A stretch of DNA of 64,000 nt from Providencia rettgeri (lineage in GTDB: Bacteria; Pseudomonadota; Gammaproteobacteria; Enterobacterales; Enterobacteriaceae), in the NCBI RefSeq assembly GCF_023205015.1, contig NZ_CP096258.1, positions 4,430,259 through 4,494,258 of the forward strand, in the 5' to 3' direction. Shown piece by piece: positions 46,404-56,361 of this stretch. The notes beneath the pieces were generated by a model. The model was not told the origin of the DNA. It did not search any database and saw nothing but the letters and a program-made list of their open reading frames with translations. The stretch's first letter is position 1. The number at the start of each line of letters is the position of its first letter. The translations under genes and the position numbers were made by a program.

Positions 46404-47828
46404 ATGAGAGTCTCTCCCCCTTACATTAGAACACTATCTGCCTCTTGTTTAATCATCTTCTCTGTCGTCGCCACTCATGCCTCGGCTGAAGGGCTTCAGT
46501 CCGAGATGGATAGACTATTCAACGAAATGAGTAATACAACCAGACCGGGTATTCATCAGACACAACGCCGTGGAGTTATTGCGGGTGGGCGTGTGACCAC
46601 CAAAGCGCGTATTTTTGATGAAAACCTAGTTAGCTTTGTCCCTCCATCCTGGAAAGCTGGGTGTGGTGGCGTTGATCTATTCGGTGGTTCTTTATCGTTT
46701 GTGAATGCAGATCAGATTGTTCAACTGATGCGAGCTGTGGCAGCAAATGCAAAGGGCTATGCTTTTCAACTAGCTCTGGATAATGTTTTTCCTGATGGTG
46801 CCAAATGGATAGAAAACTTTCAGAAGAAAGTTCAGGCTTTGAACCAGCATTTAGGCAATTCTTGTCAGTTAGCTCAGGGTATTGTTAACGATTCACTAAG
46901 TGCTTTTGACACAAAACTAAAGAACGATACTCGTACAAAAGCATCGACCAAAGGCTTATTTGAAGACATGTTTTCTGCAACGCAGGAAACGGATGGACAA
47001 ACGGCAATCAAGACGCTGAAAGACAACTCGCAACAGGCCTACCAAGAGATGATAGGTAATATTGTCTGGAAGCAACTCAAAAAGAATAGTGTAAGCTCAT
47101 GGTTCCTGTACGGGGATAACAGCCTGCTTGAAGCCATGATGTCTATAACTGGTGCCGTTGTCATTGGTGATTTAATTAATGATCCAAATCTTGCTGGAGC
47201 AGACAACAGTACTAATCCCATCGTCACCTTACCGGGGAATCGAATTACCCTTGGAGATCTCATTTCAGGTGGCTCTGTTAAAGTTTATTCATGTGACAGT
47301 GATACGGTTAACTGTATTTCTGCTGGTTCTGAGCTGAAGAGTGTTCAGCTCAGGGGTATTGGCAATCAAATGTCAGATTTACTTCTTGGTTCTGATTCTT
47401 CACCTGGATTGATTTATAAATATGCAAACAATGTTGGGGCGTTAAGTTCTGCCGAGATAGCTTTTGTATCAAATCTCCCCAGTAGCTTTGGCTCACTCTT
47501 CCGAAATCTTGCTGCTGTTTCCAGTGATACAGCAGAGCAGTTTGCTCAGCAAGCACAGACCATCATAGCGCTAGATATAACCTACAGGTTTATTGAGGAG
47601 ATATACCGGGCAACAACTATTGCGTTAGCTAACAGTGATAATGCCTATCAACAAAAAGCTGTTGATGTACTTGATGCTTCTCGGGCTGTTGTCAGACAAG
47701 AGTATGACCAATTAATTGTGAGACACGGGAAGCTAAGTGATCTGATGGGGTATTACAACAGCTTACTTGATGTCACAAAGAAGCAGCGGCTTTTACTTGC
47801 GGCCCAAGCATCAGGGAAAAAGGAGTAA
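46404..47828 (+). CDS. traH: TraH, type IV secretion assembly protein
   Basis: 474 residues with a signal peptide ending near ASA (residue 28). F-type TraH: conserved CGGVDLFGGSLSFVNADQIVQ near residue 95 and a C-terminal coiled region. Periplasmic factor for mating-pair and pilus assembly. In SGI1, TraH replaces or complements the helper plasmid's version. GGAG lies 6 nt upstream. Followed by traG after 3 bp. Confidence 0.9.
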   Translation: MRVSPPYIRTLSASCLIIFSVVATHASAEGLQSEMDRLFNEMSNTTRPGIHQTQRRGVIAGGRVTTKARIFDENLVSFVPPSWKAGCGGVDLFGGSLSFVNADQIVQLMRAVAANAKGYAFQLALDNVFPDGAKWIENFQKKVQALNQHLGNSCQLAQGIVNDSLSAFDTKLKNDTRTKASTKGLFEDMFSATQETDGQTAIKTLKDNSQQAYQEMIGNIVWKQLKKNSVSSWFLYGDNSLLEAMMSITGAVVIGDLINDPNLAGADNSTNPIVTLPGNRITLGDLISGGSVKVYSCDSDTVNCISAGSELKSVQLRGIGNQMSDLLLGSDSSPGLIYKYANNVGALSSAEIAFVSNLPSSFGSLFRNLAAVSSDTAEQFAQQAQTIIALDITYRFIEEIYRATTIALANSDNAYQQKAVDVLDASRAVVRQEYDQLIVRHGKLSDLMGYYNSLLDVTKKQRLLLAAQASGKKE

Positions 47829-47831
47829 CTA

Positions 47832-50800
47832 ATGGATTTTAGTATTTATTCCGTCGGTGATGCCGCATTTCTAGAGCAAATAATGATTGCTGTGGCGATG
47901 GCTACTGGCACCGGTGATTTTGAACGCATGGTAAGTATTGGCCTTTTAATTGGCGCTCTTGTCATCTCATTTCAGTCGTTATTCCAGGGAGCTAAATCCT
48001 GGGATTTACATCAAGTTTTTGCTTGTTGGCTCGTGTATGCCATTTCCTTTGGATCCGGCGTTACGGTAACTATTGAGGACGCGTACAACGGACAAGTGCG
48101 AGTAGTGGATAACGTACCTGTTGGTCCAGCCGCCGCTGGTTCTATAATCTCAAGCGTTGGATTTGGTCTCACAAAATTATTTGAGGTTGCATATAGTCCT
48201 GTCGCGAGTGTGACTGAATCAAAGTTCATGGATTCTTTAGAGCTATTATCAAAGCTCAGAAATCACGAAATGGAGTCAGCACTATGGACTGTCTGGAATG
48301 ATTCCCTAGGAGGCGGTGCTGTTGATATGAAGAAAAGCCTGACTAACTACATATCGGAATGCACAGCAATTAAATTTTCATTAGGTGAGTCAAATGAGGA
48401 TCAAATCAACACAGAGAATTGGCGTACAGCTCTCAGATTTGATTCACAAATATATGGGACCCGATTGTTCCTGTCTCCATCAGGCCCGACAGATCCCAGT
48501 TGTACAGATGGCTGGATTCAGTTGAGCCAATCCTTTGAAACTGCATTCAATTCTGGCCTTTCGCAACAAGCCCTTGGCTATTTGCTGTCTACCACTGATG
48601 CTTTGAATGCTACATCTGACGCTTTGTATCGCCTGCAGGTTACGAATGTGGCCGCAGGTGATTTTATAAAAGCCAATTTTCTGCAACCTATCGTACAGCG
48701 TGGCTTTGCTCAGTACTACAGTGATATGAATGATCCGTACGCACAAATCATGCTCACTCAAGCTGAGTCTCAGCGAAATACGCAATATGCAGCCGAACAG
48801 TCTTTGTTTGTAAAATCGATTCAACCTCTTATGACCTTGGTAGAGGGGTTTGCCTATGCGATTACGCCCATAGCCGCATTTGTGATGGTGCTAGGTTCTA
48901 AAGGTTTGCTATTGGTTGGTAAGTATCTTCAAATGCTTATATGGGTACAACTTTGGTTGCCAATTATGTCGGTAATCAATCTATTCATTTACATAATGGG
49001 GCAGCAGGCGCTCGCAAAATATACCACAGGGAACTTATCCTCATTTGAAGGCGTTGCATATGCTGGGGCCGAAATTGAGCGTTGGATAGGGATAGGTGGA
49101 ATGATGGCCGCAGCAACGCCAGTCCTATCGTTGATGTTAGTAACTGGCTCAGTATATGCCTTCAATAGTCTCGCCCAACGAGTGGGTGCGAGTGATACAG
49201 TCAATGAAAAACTAATGTCTCCAGACTTAGTGGACCGTGGTTCTGTTTTGAGCCAACAACCACAATTTAATCAATCCCGAATTGCTGGAACAATGACCTC
49301 TGGAGGTGAGTCGTTAGTTGATAGTATTAACTTAGGAAGTACCGTAAGTAATGCCCTTAGCAGTAGTTCTGCTGCTACTGCACAGGCCCAGAAAGGCTTT
49401 GCTAGCCAATTAAGTAATAGTGTGTTTTCTGGACATGGTTCAGAACAGACTTATTCACAACTACAATCATTAGGACAAACCCTGAGAGCGTCCGATTCAA
49501 CTCAGGCTAAAAGTATTTTGTCCGCGGCGCAGAACTACGTTACTGATCGTGGGATAAATGCTTCTCACACGGATGCTGTGGCAGGAGCTATTGCTATGCG
49601 TGCTAGCGCTGGAGTGGATGCCGGAAAACTTGCTGCTGCTTTTACAGGACCGGTTGGTGCCGCTGTAAATGCCGCTAATCCGGTATCTATGAACGGTAGT
49701 TTAGATGTATCTGCGCAATCGCAGAGTCAGGATAGTAGACAGCAGCTTAGTTCTGATATTGACTCTTTATCTCGCGGACTCGGTTTTACAAAAGATGACA
49801 GTTCAGCATTAACGAGTGATTTGGCACGGCAAGTGTCTACTGATAAAGGTCAACGTTTTACCCAGAGTTTAGGTGAAGAGCAGAGAAAGCAGCTCATGCA
49901 ATCCAGTTCTGATCTTTTGTCTTCGCAACAAACCTACCAAGAGTTATCTCAGGCTCAGCAAACTATCGGGACTACTAGCAACAATAATATTAGCGCGTTA
50001 GCTGACAAAGTTCTGAACAACTGGTCAGCCGGTAAGTCATTGTCAGATGGTGTTAGACAGTCATCGCCAGAGACAAGAGATTTTGCGCAAAGAAAAGCCC
50101 AGCATTACCAAGATTTAGGTATTGATTCCCAGAGGGCAATAGTTGGAGGGCAGTTGTTTGCTATGCTCAATTCCAACTCTCCATCTGAACAAGCAATTGC
50201 AGCCAGTGCAATAGCAAAGGCCACTGGTGGCAACAGTGGTATTGACTTTAATCAACCTGGTCAAAGTGCAATGTTGGTAAAGGATGCTCCGCGCTATGTC
50301 TCGCCAGTTGAAAATTCGAGCGCACTTTCGGCACCGGAAAGAATGAGCAATGAACAAAAGCTTTTAGCTGAATCAGGCAGTATTGGATCTGAAAATTCTG
50401 TTCGTGACGCTCATGAAAAGGGTATCCAGCAACTTGAGCAGAGTTATGGGACAAGCAGAAATGAATATCTTAATGACCGCTTGCCTGCGTTAAGAGCACA
50501 GATCATGGCATCCGATTTGGCCCCGTCAACATCCAGTGCTTTGTTTGCAGGTGCTGAGGGCGCAGGTCGTTTTGTACAGCAAGTTGTGGGTGGCGCAGGA
50601 GCCGCCAAAGAAGGGTTCGCAGAGAGTTTTGGGCAATCGATGTCTAAGTTAGCCCAGATGACTCCGGAACAACGAGATCAGTTTATTGAGGACACAAAGA
50701 AAGGGGACGATTACGTCAAGCAAGAGTATGGTCTTGGAGGCTTCCTGGCTGTAGGTGCTGCAAATCTGGGTAGGGATATCATTGGTGTGGGGATCAGTGG

Positions 50801-51236
50801 ATTTGAAGCCGGTAAAGAATGGTTAACCGGTAAGTCAGATCTTTCAGAGGCAGCACAGGGAATGTCTGTTAGAGAAAGAGGGATGTTTTTTGCTTCTGCA
50901 TTAGCAAGTGCAAGCGAGGCTGGAGCTGGAAAGGCTGCTGAGTTTGTTCAGCAATATGGTGACGAATTCAGGCAGATAGCAATGGATACTGCAAGATATG
51001 ATTATGGTTTGAATAGTCAGGCAGGAGCAGAATTGTTTGCTGCATCGTTGATGGGCGGCGATTCATCGCGCTCTGGAGAACTAAGAGAAAATCTCAGAGA
51101 AGAGGTTGGTGATAACGCATTGGCAGATAAAATGGCTGCGATTATTGAAAGTTCTGCGGGGGCAGGTAAAGACCAAGCGGGCGGATATTTAGCGCCTGTT
51201 TCAAGATACTTATCTGTAGCCAAAGGAGGCCGTTAA
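47832..51236 (+). CDS. traG: TraG, mating-pair stabilization protein
   Basis: 1134 residues. The N-terminal half has membrane segments near residues 30-90 and 340-440 (TraG-N domain). The long C-terminal part is helical, Gln/Ser-rich, and would extend into the periplasm or recipient. In SGI1, TraG swaps into the IncC transfer machine and escapes the plasmid's entry exclusion, which favours island transfer. Overlaps the next gene in TAATG. Confidence 0.9.
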   Translation: MDFSIYSVGDAAFLEQIMIAVAMATGTGDFERMVSIGLLIGALVISFQSLFQGAKSWDLHQVFACWLVYAISFGSGVTVTIEDAYNGQVRVVDNVPVGPAAAGSIISSVGFGLTKLFEVAYSPVASVTESKFMDSLELLSKLRNHEMESALWTVWNDSLGGGAVDMKKSLTNYISECTAIKFSLGESNEDQINTENWRTALRFDSQIYGTRLFLSPSGPTDPSCTDGWIQLSQSFETAFNSGLSQQALGYLLSTTDALNATSDALYRLQVTNVAAGDFIKANFLQPIVQRGFAQYYSDMNDPYAQIMLTQAESQRNTQYAAEQSLFVKSIQPLMTLVEGFAYAITPIAAFVMVLGSKGLLLVGKYLQMLIWVQLWLPIMSVINLFIYIMGQQALAKYTTGNLSSFEGVAYAGAEIERWIGIGGMMAAATPVLSLMLVTGSVYAFNSLAQRVGASDTVNEKLMSPDLVDRGSVLSQQPQFNQSRIAGTMTSGGESLVDSINLGSTVSNALSSSSAATAQAQKGFASQLSNSVFSGHGSEQTYSQLQSLGQTLRASDSTQAKSILSAAQNYVTDRGINASHTDAVAGAIAMRASAGVDAGKLAAAFTGPVGAAVNAANPVSMNGSLDVSAQSQSQDSRQQLSSDIDSLSRGLGFTKDDSSALTSDLARQVSTDKGQRFTQSLGEEQRKQLMQSSSDLLSSQQTYQELSQAQQTIGTTSNNNISALADKVLNNWSAGKSLSDGVRQSSPETRDFAQRKAQHYQDLGIDSQRAIVGGQLFAMLNSNSPSEQAIAASAIAKATGGNSGIDFNQPGQSAMLVKDAPRYVSPVENSSALSAPERMSNEQKLLAESGSIGSENSVRDAHEKGIQQLEQSYGTSRNEYLNDRLPALRAQIMASDLAPSTSSALFAGAEGAGRFVQQVVGGAGAAKEGFAESFGQSMSKLAQMTPEQRDQFIEDTKKGDDYVKQEYGLGGFLAVGAANLGRDIIGVGISGFEAGKEWLTGKSDLSEAAQGMSVRERGMFFASALASASEAGAGKAAEFVQQYGDEFRQIAMDTARYDYGLNSQAGAELFAASLMGGDSSRSGELRENLREEVGDNALADKMAAIIESSAGAGKDQAGGYLAPVSRYLSVAKGGR

Positions 51237-51490
51237 TGAGCAGACGAGCTGAATATAGACGCGCCATTAAAGAGCTTAAAGTGATGATATTACTGGGGGA
51301 AGGGAGATGGCTAAACGAAAAGCCAATCTCCTGTGGAAATAAAAAATTTATCGTCGATGGTTCGGTGTTGAACAATGTAATCAGAGAGCATCCGGAACTT
51401 AATAAACACATTTTGATAGGTTTTTTTTCGTCGCCTCAACGGTATCCGTTATTAAGATATAAAGATAGGCAGTTAACGTTAAGTCTATAA
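51236..51490 (+). CDS. Small basic protein after traG
   Basis: 84 residues, rich in Arg/Lys, starting MSRRAEYRRAIKEL. It overlaps the traG stop, so it is in the traHG transcript; corresponds by position to S010 of SGI1. No recognized domain. Confidence 0.7.
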   Translation: MSRRAEYRRAIKELKVMILLGEGRWLNEKPISCGNKKFIVDGSVLNNVIREHPELNKHILIGFFSSPQRYPLLRYKDRQLTLSL

Positions 51491-51498
51491 TTAATAGA

Positions 51499-51524
51499 AA
51501 CAAAGGCTCTCAGGAGCCTTTGTT
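51499..51524. terminator. Bidirectional terminator after the traHG unit
   Basis: AACAAAGGCTC / GAGCCTTTGTT stem with T-runs on both sides, between convergent genes. Confidence 0.85.
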
Positions 51525-51800
51525 TTTATTCAATCCATAGAAGCTTCCGGATACATCTACGTCACTTACCATTGGAGATCCTGTGGCAGGGTTGTATGTG
51601 ACGTCTGCAAACAGATCTCGCCCAGATAATGTGTTCGTTTTACTCCCGGAACTACTGATTAGATTGGCTCTTTTACCAATCTTTAAAGATGCCAGCAGAG
51701 AAACTCCGACTACAAAAAATATGAGCGACCATAGGGCAAGAAGTTTGTACGAATAGAACAAACTTACGATTAAAAACAAAGAGAATAGCGCCTTTTTCAT
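51510..51800 (-). CDS. Small membrane protein
   Basis: 96 residues with AGGAGG 6 nt before the ATG. Two membrane segments (ALFSLFLIVSLFYSY and LWSLIFFVVGVSLLASL) and a soluble tail. The stop lies in the terminator stem. Position near S008/S009 of SGI1. Function unknown. Confidence 0.68.
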   Translation of the reverse strand: MKKALFSLFLIVSLFYSYKLLALWSLIFFVVGVSLLASLKIGKRANLISSSGSKTNTLSGRDLFADVTYNPATGSPMVSDVDVSGSFYGLNKNKGS

Positions 51801-51979
51801 TTACGCCTCCTGATTAATATGTAACCGATTATAGATTATCGTTCAGAAATGCAAATCTTCATAGCACCATAAAATGATGCTGTAAAAAAATACAGTATTT
51901 GGCGTTGCATTATCAAAAAGTCATGGTATTTATGATTGATGACAAAGTTAATCAGTGAATAAAGTAAGGAGGACTACTG

Positions 51980-52591
51980 ATGTATGCCTTAGAGCCGTTA
52001 GAACGTGATGTTATTGGTAGCTTTGACAAGTTTGCCGTTCAATTGAGTGAAGAGAAGCCAGACCAAGATATTTTTGAGTTTGATTTGACTCTGTGGACAC
52101 TACTGAAGCTTTTATCAGCCAATGCGCCATCCCAGGTTAGCAATCATTTTTCTCTTCCAGAAGATCTTGTTAATAAATTGGCGTCAACTCCTGACAGTTA
52201 TCTTTCACAATTAGCGAGTGGAGTTCTTCTTAGCTTTAAACTTGAAACAGATCAAATGGAAGTGATCGATACTCTTGCCGGTAGCTACGATTCTGTCATA
52301 TGCCTTAAAAATGTTGTGGACGACTTTGACGCAGCGTACTGGCTATTGCTTAATAAGTTAGCTAGTAGAAACTTGGACATGGCGATGCAAAGTTTTGGTG
52401 TATCTTCTGGTCTTGCTTCCTCAGTCGCCGCCTCCTCAAACAGCCAGTTAAGGTCGTTATCGCATAGGGTCGTTATTAGATTTTCATTGAGATTTGATAT
52501 TGGCGTACTCGATCAATTCTTATCAGCAGCTCTTGCCGATACAACGCCGATTTTATTAAAAAAGATTCAGCAATCTTTGGTGTGGAGATAA
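51980..52591 (+). CDS. sgaD: SgaD, FlhD-like subunit of the island's transcription activator
   Basis: 203 residues, first gene of the sgaDC pair that corresponds to S007 of SGI1 and to AcaD of IncC plasmids. AAGGAGG upstream. Helical; no strong motif beyond size and partner. With SgaC it should form a hetero-oligomer that recognizes the five TGCCC..GGGCA boxes of this island and so couples transfer, excision and replication genes. Confidence 0.8.
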   Translation: MYALEPLERDVIGSFDKFAVQLSEEKPDQDIFEFDLTLWTLLKLLSANAPSQVSNHFSLPEDLVNKLASTPDSYLSQLASGVLLSFKLETDQMEVIDTLAGSYDSVICLKNVVDDFDAAYWLLLNKLASRNLDMAMQSFGVSSGLASSVAASSNSQLRSLSHRVVIRFSLRFDIGVLDQFLSAALADTTPILLKKIQQSLVWR

Positions 52592-52593
52592 TC

Positions 52594-53127
52594 ATGAGTG
52601 AATGTTTTACATCTGGTTCGTTATCTCGCTGGGTAAAGGCAAGGCACATGGCATTGGCGGGTTATATCACAAAGATAATTATCCTAGAGACTGGTTTGAC
52701 TTATAAGCAAGTTCGCAGGCTGTACGCTGAGCTTGAATATTGCAGATATGATGTGAAGGATAAGAAATCCAGGACATTCCGTGGTGGAGCGACGCTGATC
52801 CACAGTCAGACATCTAAAATTCAAGCATCGCTTTTAATGCAGCTCTATTCAAATCTTGGAGGGGAAAAGGTTAAGCGTTCTGTAGATATTAGCGCTCTGA
52901 ATAAAGCGTTTAGGATGTATCACGCTATCCGTAAAGAAGTACCAGGTATGAAGGGAGGAAAATGGGAGCCCTTCGACATTACAGATGCCTGGTGTCTTGC
53001 CTCTGAACTGCGCAATGGAGAGGCAATGATAGAGCATTGCGAGCAATGCCAATGCACTTTTTTTACGTCAATTAATCAGCGAACATGTGTTGAATGCCCA
53101 TTCTGCCGGGTCTCAAAAGCTGCCTGA
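52594..53127 (+). CDS. sgaC: SgaC, FlhC-like zinc subunit of the transcription activator
   Basis: 177 residues from ATG 52594 (MSECF), preferred because GGAG lies 7 nt upstream; ATG 52582 is in frame. The C-terminus has a zinc site CEQCQCTFF...CVECPFC as in FlhC/AcaC. SGI1's SgaCD and the helper AcaCD have overlapping targets. Two bases after the sgaD stop, so co-translated. Confidence 0.85.
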   Translation: MSECFTSGSLSRWVKARHMALAGYITKIIILETGLTYKQVRRLYAELEYCRYDVKDKKSRTFRGGATLIHSQTSKIQASLLMQLYSNLGGEKVKRSVDISALNKAFRMYHAIRKEVPGMKGGKWEPFDITDAWCLASELRNGEAMIEHCEQCQCTFFTSINQRTCVECPFCRVSKAA

Positions 53128-53140
53128 ATACATCCGCGTA

Positions 53141-53155
53141 TGCCGCAAAAGGGCA
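53141..53155 (+). promoter_or_regulatory. AcaCD/SgaCD-type activator box (traN)
   Basis: TGCCGCAAAAGGGCA, ending 69 bp before the traN start. Confidence 0.78.
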
Positions 53156-53223
53156 AATAGCGATGCTAATTTTTATGAGAGAGCGACATAGCATTATCCA
53201 AACTAAAAAGCTGGAGAAATGCT

Positions 53224-55983
53224 ATGTCCACTATGCCGCCCATCATGACGAGGTTTGTTGCCTCGCTCCTATGTTTAACCATCTCAGTTCTTCCGATACA
53301 TTCTTATGCTGGTAATCAGGAACCTAACATCGGAGCTGTTGGTCGTGATGCCAAACAATTTGGTTTATCTATTGCGAACGGAGTTAAGCAAAACTCTGCT
53401 CAGATTCAAGATGGTAAAATTTCTCTACCAGTCGGTAATGGTCAATCAACATCCATAAACATAAATGAACTGTTTCCTGGAGTTCAACCTGGTCAAAATA
53501 CCGCAGAGTATTTCCCTGATGCAGCATCTCCAGAGGAGCTAGAACAGATATTTAGTGATGCTGATGCTATGGATCAGTTTGGTAATGAGGCAAAAGCCAA
53601 TTTATTCCAAGACGCCAACAGCTCCAATCCCTCAATATCAGGTTCTGCATATCAAGTTCTCATGGATGCGGCCAATCGCTCACGCCCTGATTTCAGTAAT
53701 GACCCGGTATTAAATCTAAGCAAAAAGACCTATGAGGATATGGACCTCATCGCAGGTGGCTTTGGGGATTGTTCTGCCGAAACAACCATTAATCAGAATA
53801 CTATCAACGCCCACATTCCAGAGTATGAACGGTGTCAGCGTGTTGTAGATCAAAGCGCGGACTGTGAGGTTGTCCATGACTACGACGCCTCAGTTGTGAA
53901 GCACTATGATGGTCCATATAACCTCAAATCTTGTGGAGATGGCTGTACTGAGTTGTGGATTGGCCGAGTGGGTAACGACTACTGGAGTGGCAACTGTTCG
54001 ATTTATGAGGAATACACGCGGGTCCAAGTCAGTAATCCAGACGCCATAGTGTCTGCAACGCTTGAGTACGCCAAGTGGGATGACTACATGCAAGTTTGGG
54101 TTGGTAAATCAGGTCAGGAAACTAAAGTATGGTCCGGCCCTGACGGCAATTTCCCTCCAGAAACGGCTGGCCGATGTGAATTGTCAACAAGTTGGGAGCG
54201 AAACCCTAATGTTGATGTCACTCCCTATTTCAAGAATGTGAAAGATGGTGATGTTGTTACGTTTAAGATCCGCGTTTCAGTAACTGGCGCAGGTGAGGGT
54301 TTTGGCCGCATAAAGCTACACTATGACCCATCAAAAGCCATTACCAAGGATGAGTGGGCTCCACAGAGCTGCATGGATTCAGCCAAAGGGGTTGTAGATG
54401 GTTTTGCGGAAGGCGAGATCACTTGTATAGATGACCCGACTGATGCTACAGGCTGCACAGTCATCAACGGGATCAAAGTTTGCGAATCCCAACTGAAACC
54501 GTCACCTTTCCCTGGCATTCCAAAGCTGTGCAAAAAGGTTCGAGTTAAAGCCGACTATGACTTTTATAAGGGGCAAATGGACTGCTGGACAGATCCTCAA
54601 GGTGAAACACACTGCCCTGTAAATACTGGTGGAAATCTAAACAGTTGCCAGATGTACGAGGATAATCCTCAGTGTGGATTTATTAGTTCTGAATGTATTG
54701 ATGGAGCAGAGGGTTCCTCGGGTAAGTGTTATGTGTTTAAAGATACCTACGACTGCGGAACGGACATATCAATACCTACTTTAGAGAAAGAAACGACGTA
54801 TCAATGTGGTGGACCCATTAGGTGTATGGGGGATGATTGTCTCGATATAACAAAGTCACAAAGCACTGATTTCGCTCGTGCATCTGCATTGTTGAATGCA
54901 GCTCAGTTCATGACTCAGGATATGAGTTGTACTGGTCAAAATGATGATGATAACCCCACTGGTGAAGAAAATGTGATGTGTTCAGCTTTTGCCGGTGAGG
55001 CTGGGGAATGCAAGATTGCTGTGGGTGGTGTCTCAGATTGTTGTGAAAAGCCGACGAATATTTCGTTTGCTGATTATCTCAATTTGATTATGGCCGTGCC
55101 TAAGCTAGACGGTGCCGTTATGGGACTCTCTGATGGCAGTGCCGTGAAAGGAGCATACCAAGTATTAAGAGACCCCGTAATGTCTGGCTGGACCGAAATA
55201 ACACAGCCTTTTGCAAGTTATATAGAAAATATTAGTGGAGCGGTTGATAGTTTTCTCCAGCCTGTTCAACAGTTTGCCCAAGATACTATTGGCGCATTAA
55301 AGGAGCAAATTACCAAGCTGACTTCTGAAGCTCTAGGGAATGCTTCTGCGACGGGGGCCGCAGGCGTACCTGCCGGGGCTCCTGAATCAATGACTGAACA
55401 AATCCTCGGCCAACAAGGTGCCGCCATGCTAAGCACCGTTATGACTGTTTACACTGTCTATGTAGTGTCGATGGTCATGATCCAAATGATTTGGAAGTGT
55501 GAGGAAAAGGAATTCACTATGAATGCTAAACGAGCACTGAATAGCTGCACATACGTTGGATCTTACTGCAAGTCCAAAGTGCTGGGAGCATGTGTGGAGG
55601 AGAGAGAGTCCTATTGCTGTTTCAACTCGCCACTATCCAGAATTATCCAGGAGCAAGTTCGGCCACAATTGGGTCTTAACTTTGGTGATGTGCGCGCACC
55701 TCAATGCGGCGGAATTCCATTGGATCGAATAGCAGATATTGATTGGAGTAAGGTCAACCTAGACGAATGGTTGGGGATACTTCAGCAAAATGGAAAACTT
55801 CCTGATCCCGCATCGTTAAACTTGGATGCTTTAACGGGAGCTGGAAGTGATTTTAATATTGATGGTACTCGACAAGACGCCTCAGAACGTATCATGGAGC
55901 GGCTGAAAGGGATTAATGTGGACAAAATTAGAAACGACAAAGCGCGTGAAATCTTTCCTGACTTGGATGGCAATGGTGGTTGA
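53224..55983 (+). CDS. traN: TraN, cysteine-rich outer-membrane mating-pair adhesin
   Basis: 919 residues with a signal peptide ending near SYA (residue 29). Rich in cysteines between about residues 180 and 560 (CTELWIGRVGNDYWSGNC, CGGPIRCMGDDC) and again near 750-840 (YCKSKVLGACVEERESYCC). F-type TraN recognizes recipient outer-membrane proteins and stabilizes mating pairs. In SGI1, TraN takes the helper's place and can widen the recipient range. GGAG upstream. Confidence 0.9.
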   Translation: MSTMPPIMTRFVASLLCLTISVLPIHSYAGNQEPNIGAVGRDAKQFGLSIANGVKQNSAQIQDGKISLPVGNGQSTSININELFPGVQPGQNTAEYFPDAASPEELEQIFSDADAMDQFGNEAKANLFQDANSSNPSISGSAYQVLMDAANRSRPDFSNDPVLNLSKKTYEDMDLIAGGFGDCSAETTINQNTINAHIPEYERCQRVVDQSADCEVVHDYDASVVKHYDGPYNLKSCGDGCTELWIGRVGNDYWSGNCSIYEEYTRVQVSNPDAIVSATLEYAKWDDYMQVWVGKSGQETKVWSGPDGNFPPETAGRCELSTSWERNPNVDVTPYFKNVKDGDVVTFKIRVSVTGAGEGFGRIKLHYDPSKAITKDEWAPQSCMDSAKGVVDGFAEGEITCIDDPTDATGCTVINGIKVCESQLKPSPFPGIPKLCKKVRVKADYDFYKGQMDCWTDPQGETHCPVNTGGNLNSCQMYEDNPQCGFISSECIDGAEGSSGKCYVFKDTYDCGTDISIPTLEKETTYQCGGPIRCMGDDCLDITKSQSTDFARASALLNAAQFMTQDMSCTGQNDDDNPTGEENVMCSAFAGEAGECKIAVGGVSDCCEKPTNISFADYLNLIMAVPKLDGAVMGLSDGSAVKGAYQVLRDPVMSGWTEITQPFASYIENISGAVDSFLQPVQQFAQDTIGALKEQITKLTSEALGNASATGAAGVPAGAPESMTEQILGQQGAAMLSTVMTVYTVYVVSMVMIQMIWKCEEKEFTMNAKRALNSCTYVGSYCKSKVLGACVEERESYCCFNSPLSRIIQEQVRPQLGLNFGDVRAPQCGGIPLDRIADIDWSKVNLDEWLGILQQNGKLPDPASLNLDALTGAGSDFNIDGTRQDASERIMERLKGINVDKIRNDKAREIFPDLDGNGG

Positions 55984-55998
55984 TGTTTATCAATGAGA

Positions 55999-56018
55999 AA
56001 CTTTCACATGTGAAAGTT
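55999..56018. repeat. 20-bp perfect palindrome after traN
   Basis: AACTTTCACATGTGAAAGTT, second copy (see 46287). Here it is followed by T residues and lies 16 bp past traN, so it could also end traN transcription. It is 25 bp before the next activator box. Confidence 0.7.
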
Positions 56019-56043
56019 TTTGTGTTGGAATAAATCTTCAAGG

Positions 56044-56058
56044 TGCCCAAATAGGGCA
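56044..56058 (+). promoter_or_regulatory. AcaCD/SgaCD-type activator box (AlpA-like gene and rep)
   Basis: TGCCCAAATAGGGCA, ending 76 bp before the ATG at 56134. Confidence 0.82.
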
Positions 56059-56133
56059 CTTACAGAGGCCATGTTTACGGGGGTTCACCCTCAAAATTTC
56101 TCCAGTAAATCAATGATGATGCTGGAGAAATTT

Positions 56134-56361
56134 ATGCAGCAAACTTTAAATGAAAAAGATTACAGTCACCTGCAGATGATCTCTGTCTATGAGGTGACAG
56201 CCTTACTTAAAATATCTGTGCCAACGCTTCAGCGAATCCGCACAAACGACCCCTCATTTCCCAAACCATATAAGATCAGTGGCGATAAAACATTAAGATA
56301 CAGATTAGATCAGTTGGAGGTATGGCTTGATTCCCGCAGGGTAAGTAATGAAGCCATTTAG
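56134..56361 (+). CDS. AlpA-like helix-turn-helix protein (S004 position)
   Basis: 75 residues from ATG 56134 with GGAG upstream. An AlpA/MerR-like winged helix (MISVYEVTALLKISVPTLQR then RYRLDQLEVWLDSR). Overlaps rep by 14 bp (ATG within the end of this gene), matching SGI1 S004-rep, which are co-expressed and support island replication after AcaCD activation. A 113-residue frame from 56020 is not chosen because it spans the activator box. Confidence 0.75.
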   Translation: MQQTLNEKDYSHLQMISVYEVTALLKISVPTLQRIRTNDPSFPKPYKISGDKTLRYRLDQLEVWLDSRRVSNEAI

